Shown here: one piece after another, positions 1 through 9,873 of the stretch | How positions within the stretch are numbered: the stretch's first letter is position 1 | How the letters are laid out: each line of letters begins with the position of its first letter | Source of the DNA: Flavobacterium lindanitolerans | Lineage (GTDB): Bacteria; Bacteroidota; Bacteroidia; Flavobacteriales; Flavobacteriaceae | Reading direction: 5' to 3' | Length of the DNA stretch: 64,000 nucleotides | Assembly: GCF_002846575.1 (NCBI RefSeq) | Contig: NZ_PJND01000007.1 | Coordinates: 1,426,001 to 1,490,000 of the forward strand | Program-made: the position numbers and the translations under genes | Notes under the pieces: generated by a model | Seen by the model: the letters and a program-made list of their open reading frames with translations, nothing else | What the model was told of the DNA's origin: nothing | Databases searched by the model: none

Positions 1-259
1 AAGGAGGCGTTTTTCCAAAATGGCTGCAGGGTTCCAGGCTGACGTAAATGGTTGCTTTTTCGAGCAGTGATTTGTCTTTTACAGAATTGACCGCATTGAC
101 TTCGGCATGGGGTTCTCCGGCTTTTTTGTGCCAGCCTTCGCCTATGATTTTATTGTCATATACGATAACGCTCCCTACCAAAGGATTCGGATAAGTTGTT
201 CCAAGTCCGTTTTTGGCAAGCTCAATGCATCGTAATATGTATTTTTCGTGTATCTTCAC
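1..259 (-). CDS. ribD: RibD, riboflavin biosynthesis deaminase/reductase (N-terminal part)
   Basis: This is the first ~86 residues of the bifunctional riboflavin enzyme; the gene runs off the left edge of the window. The N-terminal domain deaminates the pyrimidine intermediate of riboflavin synthesis. It shows the zinc cytidine-deaminase signature: TYPNPLVGSVIV near residue 23, HAEVNAV near residue 50 and EPCSHFGKTPP near residue 75. No ATG is in frame upstream, so I choose the GTG at 259, giving VKIHEKYILRC. It is divergent from the lipoprotein at 310. Recognition is firm for the deaminase domain; the reductase domain is outside the window and is assumed. Confidence 0.9.
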   Translation of the reverse strand, partial: MKIHEKYILRCIELAKNGLGTTYPNPLVGSVIVYDNKIIGEGWHKKAGEPHAEVNAVNSVKDKSLLEKATIYVSLEPCSHFGKTPP

Positions 260-309
260 GGAACAAAAATAAGCTAAAATTTTTAGGGCTTGAAATCCAG
301 AATCTGAAA

Positions 310-1119
310 ATGAAAAGAATACTATTCCCTTTTTTCGCCTTTTTTATATTGTTTTCCTGTAAGAAAGCAGAAGTGGTAGAACAGGAAAAAACCGTTGATA
401 CGGTTAATGTTCCGGTGGTAGAAAAAGAAACTCCGGGGGAGATGCCTGCTGATGAAGCTGATTTCAAAAACGATTTTGATATTTTAAGGGCTACAAGTTA
501 TCGCACCTGGGAGAATGAAAATCCGGCCACTTCCTTGACTAAAAATTGGGCGGATTTGTATGAGAAGAATGGCAGGTTTTATTTGGGGAAAGCTGATTTT
601 AAGATAGAAAATGGCTATGACGAATGTGCAGGCGATTCTACCAGAATTATCAACTCTGCCACAAAAACGCTTCTTTTTATTGACTTGCCGGAATTAAAAT
701 CAGGGGAAATCAAATCATTGAAAATGGACAGGAATAAGATTTGGCCAAACGAAAAAATAACACTTACTTTTAATGGCACGGAATATGTTTTGAGAGGAGA
801 AGGAGAGGTGCTGGCATCTGAAAAAGTGATTAATGATGACGGGAAAGAAGAGTTTTTCCAGAATGTGAAAAACTACAAATTGTATATTTCTACGAAAAAT
901 ACTCCCGAAAAGCTACTTTTACAGGAGGCTTCGTTTAACGATACTTTTGTTGAATTACTTTTTGCGGGCGATATTGACCGCGATGGCAAATTGGATTTTA
1001 TTTTTGGGGCCAATAGGGATTATGAAGAGGAAAGAGTAATTTTGTTCCTTTCTTCCAAAGCCGAACCAGGAAGCAATGTCAAAAAAGTTGCTGAAATTGC
1101 TATCCAGTTCGATTGCTAA
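310..1119 (+). CDS. Lipoprotein of unknown function with EF-hand-like repeat
   Basis: This is a 269-aa protein starting MKRILFPFFAFF, with a lipobox ending FILFSC, so it is predicted to be lipid-anchored in the envelope. An in-frame start at 196 would put 38 unlikely residues before the signal peptide, so I choose 310. The C-terminal third contains DIDRDGKLDFIFGAN, which resembles the calcium-binding aspartate loops of FG-GAP or dockerin-like repeats. The remainder is not recognised. It sits 21 bases upstream of prmC on the same strand and may be cotranscribed with it, though no shared function is evident. Confidence 0.75.
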   Translation: MKRILFPFFAFFILFSCKKAEVVEQEKTVDTVNVPVVEKETPGEMPADEADFKNDFDILRATSYRTWENENPATSLTKNWADLYEKNGRFYLGKADFKIENGYDECAGDSTRIINSATKTLLFIDLPELKSGEIKSLKMDRNKIWPNEKITLTFNGTEYVLRGEGEVLASEKVINDDGKEEFFQNVKNYKLYISTKNTPEKLLLQEASFNDTFVELLFAGDIDRDGKLDFIFGANRDYEEERVILFLSSKAEPGSNVKKVAEIAIQFDC

Positions 1120-1140
1120 ATCTGCAAAAACCAATCAAAA

Positions 1141-1986
1141 ATGTTAGCCAAAGATTACCGGAATCGTTTTATACAAAAGCTGGCACCTCTGTATGATGTG
1201 CTTGAAGCAGAAAGTTTTTTCTATATACTCCTAGAAGATTTTTACCAAATGAAACGTATTGACCTGGCGTTGCAACCTGATTTTGTTTTTACAGACCAGG
1301 AAATCAGCAGGTGGAATCTGGTTTTGGAAAAGCTCGAAAAAGAAATTCCGATACAATATATTTTGGGTAAGGCCCATTTCTACGGACTCGAATTTGAAGT
1401 CAATGAAAATACATTAATACCGAGGCCAGAAACCGAAGAATTGGTGGAATGGATTGTCAAAAAGAACGAATTCAAAGGAAAAATCAAAATTCTGGATATA
1501 GGAACAGGTAGTGGCTGTATAGCGATTTCACTGGCGAAAAATCTTCCCGATGCCGAAGTTTTTGCCATTGATGTTTCTGAAAAAGCTTTGGAAACGGCAA
1601 AAAAAAATGCCTTTACTAATGAAGTCAATGTTGTTTTTATGCAAAGGGATATACTAAAAACTGAAGATTTGGAACAGGATTTTGACCTTATTGTTTCCAA
1701 TCCGCCTTATGTGAGAAACCTTGAAAAGGACGAAATCAAAAAGAATGTTTTGGAGTATGAACCCCATCTGGCTTTGTTTGTGGAAGATGATGATGCCTTG
1801 CTTTTTTACAGAAAGATTTCTGAACTGGCACAGAAAAACCTAAAAGAAAACGGAACGCTGTATTTTGAAATTAATCAATACCTGGGGACTGAAATGATTG
1901 ATTTGTTAGAAGCGAAAAACTTTAACGAAATCGAATTAAGAAAAGATATTTATGGTAATGACAGGATGATTTTCGGAAAAAAATAG
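1141..1986 (+). CDS. prmC: PrmC, release factor glutamine methyltransferase
   Basis: PrmC (HemK) methylates the glutamine of the GGQ motif in peptide-release factors RF1 and RF2, using S-adenosylmethionine, in the cytoplasm. The 281-aa length is typical. It has an N-terminal helical domain, then RPETEELVEWI, the SAM-binding motif ILDIGTGSGCIAIS near residue 120, and the catalytic NPPY at about residue 189 (VSNPPYV). The gene ends four bases before the convergent permease gene, with no clear terminator between them. Confidence 0.95.
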   Translation: MLAKDYRNRFIQKLAPLYDVLEAESFFYILLEDFYQMKRIDLALQPDFVFTDQEISRWNLVLEKLEKEIPIQYILGKAHFYGLEFEVNENTLIPRPETEELVEWIVKKNEFKGKIKILDIGTGSGCIAISLAKNLPDAEVFAIDVSEKALETAKKNAFTNEVNVVFMQRDILKTEDLEQDFDLIVSNPPYVRNLEKDEIKKNVLEYEPHLALFVEDDDALLFYRKISELAQKNLKENGTLYFEINQYLGTEMIDLLEAKNFNEIELRKDIYGNDRMIFGKK

Positions 1987-1990
1987 ACTG

Positions 1991-3232
1991 TTATTCGTAT
2001 CTTAAAGCTTCTATCGGGTCCAGATAGGCTGCTTTAATGGCAGGGTAGAGTCCAGAGAATAAGGCGACGATAAAGCTGATAATTACAGCAGCGATGATTG
2101 CCATCCACGGAGCAACAAATTCAAAGTTCAGACCGAGAGAAATTAAATAGCCAATCAGTACTCCGAGAAAAATTCCAACAAAACCTCCAATTTGCCCAAT
2201 AACAAGACTTTCTGTGAAAAACTGGAAGGCGATGGTGGAACGTTTTGCTCCAAGTGCTTTCCGAACGCCAATTTCACGCGTTCTTTCAGTCACAGAAACA
2301 ATCATGATGTTCATCAGGGCAATAGAGGAACCAAAAATGGTAATGATGCCAATAATCCAGGCGGCATAGCCCATAATTTCTGTTTGGGAGCGTAACATTT
2401 CTAAAAGTTCGTCGCTTCTGGTAACTCCAAAATTATTCTCTTCAACCGGATTCAGTTTACGTACTCTACGCATCGTAATAATGGCATCATCAACAGCCGA
2501 ATCCAATAATTCTTTTTTTCCTACAAGTACTTTAAGGTCATAATTGATGTTGGGTGCCGTAAACAGGGAACGCGCAATTTGGGTTGGAATCAATACGCGC
2601 AAATCCTGGCTGTTTCCAAATGTGGAGCCTTTTTCTTTAAGTACTCCAATTACCTTGAATTTAGCACCCCGAATGGAAAGTACCTTATCAATTGGATTGA
2701 CGTCTTTTAGAATTCCTTTTAAAAAATCGGAACCCACAATGCATACATAATTGTTGTTTTGAATATCAAACCCGGTAAAATTTCTTCCGGTTTGTGTCTC
2801 CAGTCCTGAATTCACCAGGAAATTTTCATCTACACCCAAAACGGAAATATCCGGGTCAGTCTTTTTATTTTCAAACTTGATTTCAGCGGTTGAGGTTGCC
2901 GTAAAAGACAAAGAGGTTGTAGTAAAAGGATAGGAATATTTTTCCTGAAATGCTTTTGCCTGCGGATAGCTTATAATCGGGTTGACTTTTTCAGTATTAT
3001 TATTTCTGTTGATTTGAGCGGATGAATCGTATTGGCTCATTGAAAAGGTGTTGGAGCCCATAGAGGAAAAATTACCGCTAATTGTATTCTCCAAAGCAGA
3101 TACGAGGGTAAGGATTCCGACCAAAGCCGTGATTCCGATAGCGATAATAAGTACCGTCAGGATGGTACGCAATAACTGGGTTCGGATGGAACCCATGGCG
3201 ATATGCACGTTTTCTTTCAGCAGTTTGAACAT
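1991..3232 (-). CDS. ABC transporter permease (MacB/FtsX family)
   Basis: This 413-aa inner-membrane protein has the MacB/FtsX layout. There is one N-terminal transmembrane helix (about residues 20-45), a large periplasmic MacB-type domain (about 50-270) and three C-terminal helices. It carries the conserved TERTREIGVRKALGAKR loop between C-terminal helices and ends in the usual LDPIEALRYE. Such permeases use mechanotransmission in lipoprotein or toxin export or in cell-envelope signalling. No ATPase partner is adjacent; the ABC ATPase at 58248 is a different type. The substrate is unknown. Confidence 0.9.
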   Translation of the reverse strand: MFKLLKENVHIAMGSIRTQLLRTILTVLIIAIGITALVGILTLVSALENTISGNFSSMGSNTFSMSQYDSSAQINRNNNTEKVNPIISYPQAKAFQEKYSYPFTTTSLSFTATSTAEIKFENKKTDPDISVLGVDENFLVNSGLETQTGRNFTGFDIQNNNYVCIVGSDFLKGILKDVNPIDKVLSIRGAKFKVIGVLKEKGSTFGNSQDLRVLIPTQIARSLFTAPNINYDLKVLVGKKELLDSAVDDAIITMRRVRKLNPVEENNFGVTRSDELLEMLRSQTEIMGYAAWIIGIITIFGSSIALMNIMIVSVTERTREIGVRKALGAKRSTIAFQFFTESLVIGQIGGFVGIFLGVLIGYLISLGLNFEFVAPWMAIIAAVIISFIVALFSGLYPAIKAAYLDPIEALRYE

Positions 3233-3263
3233 GTCTCCGTTTTATGGCTCTAAAGTATGAATT

Positions 3264-3395
3264 TTAAGTCGAAAGTTGCAAGTTGAAAGTCGAAAGTTGT
3301 TGGTCGAAGGTCGAAGGTTGAAAGTTGTAAGTCCAAAGTCGAAAGTCGAAGGTTGAAAGTCGAAGGTCGAAAGTCCAAAGTCGGGGAGGGAAGTT
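3264..3395. repeat. Low-complexity intergenic repeat, AAAGTCGAAAGTTG-type
   Basis: About 130 bases between the permease and hisS consist of imperfect copies of a 7-14 base unit such as AAAGTCG, AAGGTCG, AAAGTTG and AAAGTCC. Translation in one frame gives a repetitive 60-aa peptide that looks like an artefact of the repeat. The reverse complement of the same motif family recurs at 17401-17450. Its role is unknown. Confidence 0.85.
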
Positions 3396-3478
3396 GAAAC
3401 CCGATTCTATTTTCCCAAATCCCAAATAAAAATAAGATATTTGCATAAGTTTAAATTACAATATAAGAAGTCTAAAAA

Positions 3479-4846
3479 ATGGCCAAACCGGGAATTCCAA
3501 AAGGGACCAGAGATTTTTCACCAATCGAGGTCTCGAAGCGACAGTATATTATCCAGATTATAAAAACCAATTTTGAACGATATGGCTATCAGCCTATTGA
3601 AACGCCGTCTTTTGAAAATTCTGAAACCCTTATGGGAAAATACGGAGAAGAAGGCGACCGTTTGATTTTTAAGATTTTAAATTCTGGCGATAAGGTCAGA
3701 AAAGCGGATTTAGCAGCTTTGGAGGCAAATAATCTTGCCAAATTTTCCAACTCATTATCAGAAAAAGCATTGCGTTATGACCTGACTGTACCTTTTGCCA
3801 GATATGTTGTGCAGCATCAGGCGGAGATAGAATTTCCGTTTAAGAGGTATCAGATTCAGCCTGTTTGGAGAGCCGATAATCCGCAAAAAGGACGTTTCAG
3901 GGAATTTTACCAATGTGATGCCGATGTGGTTGGTTCGACCTCTTTATGGCAGGAAGTGGAATTGGTACAGTTGTATGATGCAGTTTTTACCGAATTAGGT
4001 CTGGAAGGTGTTACCATAAAAATTAACAACAGAAAAGTTTTGTCCGGTATTGCAGAAGTTATTGGCGCAAGCGATAAACTTATTGATTTTACCGTGGCTT
4101 TGGACAAGCTGGATAAAATTGGCGAAGAGGGTGTGAAAAAAGAAATGCTTGCAAAAGGAATTTCGCCCGAAGCTATCGAAAAGGTCCAGCCTTTGTTTCA
4201 GTTTACCGGAACAATTGCAGAAAAGATAGAGAAGCTTTCAGAACTTTTGCAGTCGTCTGAAGAAGGAAAAAAAGGAGTAGCGGAGTTGCAATTTATTTGT
4301 GATACGGTGACTAAGTTAGGCTTGAAAAAATCAAATCTGGATTTGGATGTTACACTCGCTCGTGGATTGAACTATTATACAGGAGCTATTTTTGAAGTAG
4401 CTGCTCCAAAAACCGTTGCCATGGGTTCTATTGGTGGTGGTGGCAGGTATGATGACCTGACCGGAATCTTCGGATTGAAAAATGTGAGTGGTGTCGGGAT
4501 TTCTTTCGGACTTGACAGAATCTATCTCGTATTGGAAGAATTGGGGCTTTTTCCACAAACGGTTACGGCTACTTCCAAAGCCATCTTTTTTAACTATGGA
4601 GAGGCCGAAGCTTTTTATGCGATGCAGGCCATTACAAGATTAAGAAATGAAGGCATAAAAGTAGAATTGTATCCTGACAAGGCGAAATTAGACAAGCAGT
4701 TCAAATATGCCGAAAAACGCCAGATTTCTTTTGCTGTAATGGCAGGTTCTAATGAAATTGCAACCGGAAGCTACAGTGTAAAAGATTTGGTAACGGGTGA
4801 GAAACACACTTTAGATTTTGAAGGCCTGAAAAAGATGTTACAATAA
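3479..4846 (+). CDS. hisS: Histidyl-tRNA synthetase
   Basis: HisS charges tRNA-His with histidine. The 455-aa protein starts [13 protein letters not shown]. It shows class II motif 2 around [21 protein letters not shown] (about residues 126-146), the histidine-specific [15 protein letters not shown] (about 290) and GGGGRYDDL (about 316). The C-terminal ~90 residues form the anticodon-binding domain. A bidirectional terminator follows directly. The upstream region is taken up by the AAAGTCG repeats. Confidence 0.97.
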   Translation: MAKPGIPKGTRDFSPIEVSKRQYIIQIIKTNFERYGYQPIETPSFENSETLMGKYGEEGDRLIFKILNSGDKVRKADLAALEANNLAKFSNSLSEKALRYDLTVPFARYVVQHQAEIEFPFKRYQIQPVWRADNPQKGRFREFYQCDADVVGSTSLWQEVELVQLYDAVFTELGLEGVTIKINNRKVLSGIAEVIGASDKLIDFTVALDKLDKIGEEGVKKEMLAKGISPEAIEKVQPLFQFTGTIAEKIEKLSELLQSSEEGKKGVAELQFICDTVTKLGLKKSNLDLDVTLARGLNYYTGAIFEVAAPKTVAMGSIGGGGRYDDLTGIFGLKNVSGVGISFGLDRIYLVLEELGLFPQTVTATSKAIFFNYGEAEAFYAMQAITRLRNEGIKVELYPDKAKLDKQFKYAEKRQISFAVMAGSNEIATGSYSVKDLVTGEKHTLDFEGLKKMLQ

Positions 4847-4860
4847 TTAAAATACCAATA

Positions 4861-4895
4861 AAAAAAGTCCCGGAAACCCGGGACTTTTTTATTAA
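4861..4895. terminator. Bidirectional terminator between hisS and the T9SS protein
   Basis: The hairpin stem GTCCCGG/CCGGGAC is flanked by A6 on the left and T6 on the right, so it can stop transcripts arriving from both the plus-strand hisS and the convergent minus-strand gene. Confidence 0.9.
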
Positions 4896-4930
4896 ACCAA
4901 CCTAAATAATTATAATCCCCATTATTATAA

Positions 4931-7900
4931 TTATTTTACGATGATTTTTTTGCTTAGCTCACCATCTGTAGTGATTATTTTGACAATATAAGCTCCGGCG
5001 CTTAAACCTGAAATTGGAACCTGGATGTTTTGCTGTGTTTGATTTTCCACATTCCATGTGGTAAGGCTTTGGCCTAATATTGTATATGCAGTAACCGAAG
5101 TAACCGTAGTATCCAATAATTTGTTTTTGATGTGTAACGTATTGTTGTTGCTTGTAAAGGCAATATCAACTCCTTGTTCCAGGGTCGGGTTTTCAATTCC
5201 TAAGTTTTCACGTGGTGAAAATCGTAGCGAAAATCTTCGGTCGTGCAATCCCGCATCAAGATTGATTTCAAAGGCATTGTTCCTGATGTTGTGATAGATT
5301 CCGGTCATGTTGTCAAAAATATAAATACCTTGGTTTTCGTCCAGATTTTCTACTTTGTCAAGCATGAATTTTACATTTCCTGCCGCGTCTGCTTTTACTG
5401 CTACAGGATAGATATTGTTGACATCAAAATAACCGTCACCCTGAATGACCAGTTTAGTGCCGTTATGGATAAAATACATGTCGTTAACCTGATTGTCAAT
5501 GTGGATGGCATCATAGCCCGGTTCAATTTCACTGCTGGCAAGTTCGTTCATAAAACCTAAAAGAACCTGTCTGTGGTAATTGTTTCTGGAATTGTATCCT
5601 AATCGTATTTTGATGAAATCATCCTGTTCTTCTTCCAAATCTTCTGAATTTTTTTCAAAATGACTGGCATTTGGAATAGTGCCCGCCTGGTTTCTAAACA
5701 TCAGGTTTGAACTGGCATTATCTTCCTTAACGAATTGTCTTTGGTTGTTGTTAAACACCATATCGCCACCAATGTTACTTGAAGTAACAAAGAATCCTTG
5801 TCCAACTGGTATATATCTGTTCGGGATTTTAGTACCCGGACCTACATCCTGAAGTTCCGGCTGTGACATCGCTACCACACCGCCAATGAGATTTCTTGCC
5901 GCATAACCTCCTAAATAGGATAACAATACATGGGTTTCACCGCCAAAATGGTCCCAAAAATAGAGTGTTCCGGTTGTAGTAGCCAGGTTGTCATTAATAA
6001 ATGCAGTGGCATCCAGTGCGGATGGATATGGATTTCCGGTCAGGTTCAGTAAGTTTGGACCTATGCTGTACTGGATTCTTCCATTGTTAGGCTTGCCTAC
6101 AAAAGTATAGTTCTGTGTGGGAGTAGCAGCACCACTTCCTTTCATAGTGAAGCCCTGTGCGGCCAGTAATCCTCCGGTATGACCTACATAAATCCAGTTG
6201 GCATAATTGTTTGAGGCACTTTGGAATTTATAAAGCCATTTACTGCTCAAAGTGATAGGCGAACCCGGAGCTCCGTCAGTACCGGATGTCCACATAATGG
6301 TTTGCGGTGTGCTTGTTGTACCATCCCTCAATACGCCATTTATGGTATATCCGATATTATTTGTCGTCGCATTTTGAGTACTCACCGGCGAACACCAGTA
6401 ATTGTAATTGTATTTATTGCTGGTGCCTTGTTGGTCTCTTTCCAGAGCTCCTGAACTGGTAGGGTCAAGGTCGCTGTTTAATGTCTGTATCAGCTGTGAT
6501 TTTCCTACAAGGTCAATTTTTCCGTTTACTTTTAGGTAATGAGATACCTCTATCTTAGTGTCGTTTTGGGCACTTAATGTATTGCTGCTAACGTTGAGTC
6601 CCAATAGGGTTTTATTGCCCACAGAAGTAACATTGTGTGATGTCTGTACAATATTCCAATCTACCGGAATGCCGGCATTCACTATGGAAACATTATTAGG
6701 AAGTTCCTGTACATTACCGTTCGTCCAGGTTGTTGTGGTTGCCCATGCTCCGTCTGTTGCAGAAACATAAGGAAGTGGAGCCGTTTGTGTAGCTACAATA
6801 TTCTTGTCTACTGTAAGGTATTTGATTCTTGCCCAACGATTATTATCGGATTTGTCTTTTATGGATGTACCGTAAAAAGTATTCAGGTCATAATAAGCCT
6901 GAAGATTATTCCACGGAATGCTTGCAATATCGTTTTTGGTAATTGTGTTAGGAATGACTTTTCCATACGTATTTGTACCATTTTTTTCAATTTCCTGATT
7001 CATGATATAACGAATCTGAGCGGCTGTCAAAGCGCTGTTCCAAATCCTGATTTCATCGATATCACCTGAAAATACACTGGAGATTGCTGATTTGTTGGAC
7101 CACATTGCACCAATAGAAAAATTAGCTGTATTAGACACAGGTGTTGGCTGACCTGTTGCGGTAGCATCCAACACACCGTCAATATAAAGGCTGGCAGTGC
7201 CACTGTTGAAAGCAACGGCTACATAATGCCATTTTCCGTTATTGACAGAAGTTGTACTTGTAATTCTATCTCCGCCATTCCAGTTTCCTACGAGTTTATT
7301 GGAACCGTTAATATAGAATTGGTAAGCACCGCTTTTTGCCAAAACAGTTCCGCCTCCGCTGGTGTGTCTAACCCATCCAGAAACAGTAAAGCTCGAATTA
7401 AGGTTGATGTTTTTTTCTCCCAAAACAAAATCTCCGGTCTGGTTGTCAAGTCTGTATTTGTTGTCAAATTGGTTGGAAACTCCAAAGCTGAAAAATTTAG
7501 TACCGTCGAAATCATACCATACCTCATAATTGCTGCCGGTATCTGTCAACGGGATGATGTCAACAATATCATTGCTGCCGAAAGCGCTTGTTGATGAAAC
7601 AATCAGTACATATTCCTGTGTAGCCGTTTTTGTGAAATTAGAAGTCAGGGAAGATTTTGGAAGTGATACTACTACCTGACCCACATCTGTTCCGGTTTCT
7701 ACAATTTTCCATTTTCTGTTTCCGGCTGTAAAAGAAGTCGTAAGTCCTCCAAGATTTACGTTTGTAGTTGTGCCTGATGATGCAAAAGTACCGTTATTGC
7801 ATCCCCAAACCAGGTAGTCTTTGTTTGTTGTAAAAGTTGTTGCGTTTTGCGTGTTGGTCGCTGCTATTTCTCCTAATCCAATGGCAACGTCTGTAGCCAA

Positions 7901-9574
7901 GTTAACACTTCTGGATTGTTTTTGATTTAATTTTGAAAGGTCATCACGTCCGATTCCGGCAATGTTCCAGTTAAATCCTGCATTTGAGGTCGCATTCCAG
8001 ATTACCGTACCATCAGAATTGGCATAGTTTTGTGACGTACCGTTTACGCCCATAGTGATGCCGTATTTGATAGCCAGATAACTTTCAATCCGGATTCTTT
8101 CGGTTGCATCGTTTTTACGTGAGCTAAAGGTAATTATTTCGGCAACTCTTCCATCAAGAGTGGCTTTCCATCCTTCACTTCGTCCAATCCAGTATTTTCC
8201 GTTGGATAGGTTGGTAAATGTTCCGGTGGAGGTTGTATTTACAACGCTTACACCATTATAGAAAAGTTCCTGGGCAGTAGCTCCTGCATTGTTTCGGGTA
8301 TTGATTATCCCAACGTTTGTATAAGTTTTTGTTGTGCTTGTTTCAGCAACACCGTATCCGTTTCCTAAACCGGATGAAGTGCCATAGGCATAGGAAAGAA
8401 CCTCGTTGTTGAAACGTTGCGAATAAGCTCCAAAACCAATTCCTGTTCCATCATTTTCCTGGGTTGATGTATCGGCATCGGAACAGAGAATATCCATACT
8501 TCCAAAAGAGTTGTTTACGGTAACATTTGGAATGACAACAATAAACTGGTCTTGCGTATAATATCCTGAATTTCCTACCAGATATTGCTGGCCTGCCAAA
8601 CCATAGTTATAGCTTCCTGAGGCTTCGGTAGAAACATTGTCAAAGTCAACAACAGCGTTGAAATTGACATTGTCTGTCGGGTTGTTTTTAAATTTTGGCT
8701 CTTGTCCTGACGTATATACTGAGGCGTTGCTTCCCATAGCTTGTGTCTGCCAGGAAGAAACATTCGTATTGTCTGCAACAGAAGAAGTTCCGTTTACTAA
8801 ATCGGCGCGTAGCCATAATTGCAGTGCGGCTGTAATTCCGCCAGGTCCGTTGGGTAAGGTATAGCTGACAACTACTTGTCCGCTGGCTCCGTTACCTCCA
8901 TTTCGGGTAGTAGAACCGCTGGTTCTTTTTGCACCGCCTCCACCTCCGCCAGGTATAGTTCCGCTTCCGCCATTTCCATTAGTAGTGCTGGAGTTGACTC
9001 CGTTACCTCCATTACCGCCTCCGGCCGGAGCTGCACCGCCGTTAAAAGTAGTTCCGTTGGTTCCTGCAAGAGCATTTCCTGCAGACGAACCGCCACCTCC
9101 ACCGTATATGGTTATTAAGGAAGACCCATCGGCACCATCACCGCCGGAACGTTTAAAATCGCCTATACTTGCAGCGGCGGCACCTCCGTTGCCTCCGCCT
9201 GTTGTATTGTTTGCAACGCTTTCGCCTCCTTTGGCAAGCAGGGTTGTATTTGAGCCAAACCACGAATCGCCTCCGGCAGCAGTAGAAGTACTTCCGGCGC
9301 CTACAGTTACAGTATAAGTAGTTCCGGGAGTCACGGTCATTACGCTTCTGACATAAGCGCCTCCACCACCTCCGCCGGCTCCGCCGTTGCTGGTTCTTGT
9401 TCCTCCTTTTCCGCCGCCGCCCCATGCTTCAACAGTGATGCTGGTAACGCCAACGGGAACGGTAAAAGTTCCTGAAGATGTATAAGTCTGGTTTTGTGAA
9501 TAGCTTACGGAAGTAAGCAATACAAGGAATAGTGTAAGCGCTAGCTTACAGCCTAGTAGGTAGGTTTTTTTCAT
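4931..9574 (-). CDS. Large secreted T9SS protein: glycine-rich, LamG-like domains
   Basis: This ~1547-aa secreted protein starts at MKKTYLLGCKLALTLFLVLL with a signal peptide ending SVSYSQ. An ORF extension to 9655 would add 27 residues before the signal peptide, so I reject it. After the signal comes a glycine-rich low-complexity block (to about residue 270), then a region starting LWLRADLVNG with TERIRIESYLAIKYG. A LamG/concanavalin-like domain follows (about 700-870: SGWVRHTSGGG, GKWHYVAVAFN, DEIRIWNSALT). The C-terminus has the type IX sorting features GLSAGAYIVKI and KKIIVK. It is probably exported across the outer membrane and attached or released as an adhesin-like protein. The ligand is unknown. 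It is GC-richer than its surroundings because of the glycine codons. Confidence 0.85.
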   Translation of the reverse strand: MKKTYLLGCKLALTLFLVLLTSVSYSQNQTYTSSGTFTVPVGVTSITVEAWGGGGKGGTRTSNGGAGGGGGGAYVRSVMTVTPGTTYTVTVGAGSTSTAAGGDSWFGSNTTLLAKGGESVANNTTGGGNGGAAAASIGDFKRSGGDGADGSSLITIYGGGGGSSAGNALAGTNGTTFNGGAAPAGGGNGGNGVNSSTTNGNGGSGTIPGGGGGGAKRTSGSTTRNGGNGASGQVVVSYTLPNGPGGITAALQLWLRADLVNGTSSVADNTNVSSWQTQAMGSNASVYTSGQEPKFKNNPTDNVNFNAVVDFDNVSTEASGSYNYGLAGQQYLVGNSGYYTQDQFIVVIPNVTVNNSFGSMDILCSDADTSTQENDGTGIGFGAYSQRFNNEVLSYAYGTSSGLGNGYGVAETSTTKTYTNVGIINTRNNAGATAQELFYNGVSVVNTTSTGTFTNLSNGKYWIGRSEGWKATLDGRVAEIITFSSRKNDATERIRIESYLAIKYGITMGVNGTSQNYANSDGTVIWNATSNAGFNWNIAGIGRDDLSKLNQKQSRSVNLATDVAIGLGEIAATNTQNATTFTTNKDYLVWGCNNGTFASSGTTTNVNLGGLTTSFTAGNRKWKIVETGTDVGQVVVSLPKSSLTSNFTKTATQEYVLIVSSTSAFGSNDIVDIIPLTDTGSNYEVWYDFDGTKFFSFGVSNQFDNKYRLDNQTGDFVLGEKNINLNSSFTVSGWVRHTSGGGTVLAKSGAYQFYINGSNKLVGNWNGGDRITSTTSVNNGKWHYVAVAFNSGTASLYIDGVLDATATGQPTPVSNTANFSIGAMWSNKSAISSVFSGDIDEIRIWNSALTAAQIRYIMNQEIEKNGTNTYGKVIPNTITKNDIASIPWNNLQAYYDLNTFYGTSIKDKSDNNRWARIKYLTVDKNIVATQTAPLPYVSATDGAWATTTTWTNGNVQELPNNVSIVNAGIPVDWNIVQTSHNVTSVGNKTLLGLNVSSNTLSAQNDTKIEVSHYLKVNGKIDLVGKSQLIQTLNSDLDPTSSGALERDQQGTSNKYNYNYWCSPVSTQNATTNNIGYTINGVLRDGTTSTPQTIMWTSGTDGAPGSPITLSSKWLYKFQSASNNYANWIYVGHTGGLLAAQGFTMKGSGAATPTQNYTFVGKPNNGRIQYSIGPNLLNLTGNPYPSALDATAFINDNLATTTGTLYFWDHFGGETHVLLSYLGGYAARNLIGGVVAMSQPELQDVGPGTKIPNRYIPVGQGFFVTSSNIGGDMVFNNNQRQFVKEDNASSNLMFRNQAGTIPNASHFEKNSEDLEEEQDDFIKIRLGYNSRNNYHRQVLLGFMNELASSEIEPGYDAIHIDNQVNDMYFIHNGTKLVIQGDGYFDVNNIYPVAVKADAAGNVKFMLDKVENLDENQGIYIFDNMTGIYHNIRNNAFEINLDAGLHDRRFSLRFSPRENLGIENPTLEQGVDIAFTSNNNTLHIKNKLLDTTVTSVTAYTILGQSLTTWNVENQTQQNIQVPISGLSAGAYIVKIITTDGELSKKIIVK

Positions 9575-9703
9575 AATCTTATGGGGTTTAGATAATGATA
9601 AATTACGATAAAATAGACTGGGGTCTTGATGTGTGAAAGTTGCAGGGGTTAGCAACTTGGGCTATTTTATAGATTTTAAAGATTAATACTAGATTTGGGT
9701 ATT

Positions 9704-9736
9704 CAAATATAAAAAAGTTTTTTTAAATTTTAACAA
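9704..9736 (-). promoter_or_regulatory. Candidate promoter of the T9SS glycine-rich gene
   Basis: On the minus strand a TATATTTG box (9711-9704) fits the Bacteroidota -7 consensus TAnnTTTG, with a TTG about 22 bases upstream. This implies a leader of roughly 120 bases before the start at 9574. Confidence 0.5.
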
Positions 9737-9754
9737 AAATTAGTAAAAATATAG

Positions 9755-9799
9755 TGTAAAAAATACAAAGGCTTGCAAATACTGGAATTGCAAGCCTTT
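9755..9799 (-). terminator. Terminator after the small membrane-tail gene
   Basis: A 12-bp perfect stem (AAAGGCTTGCAA / TTGCAAGCCTTT) is followed on the minus strand by a T-rich run (TATTTTTTAC). It lies downstream of the 9874-10080 gene. Confidence 0.8.
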
Positions 9800-9873
9800 A
9801 ATTAATAGGGTTTTACGTTTTAAGAAGTCTCATTTTTGCAAATTTGATATTACGACAGACTCTTTTTAGGATA

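Noticed and set aside
3264..3395. CRISPR array
   Set aside because: The units are contiguous, variable and only 7-14 bases long, with no spacers and no cas genes. The same applies to the repeats at 17318 and 62890.
3264..3446. 60-aa minus-strand ORF in the repeat block
   Set aside because: The peptide only mirrors the 7-base repeat (FDLRLSTFDFRLWT-like units) and has no other coding support.
8872..9425. Several overlapping ORFs on both strands inside the glycine-rich gene
   Set aside because: The GC-rich glycine codons keep the other frames open; the peptides are low-complexity shadows.
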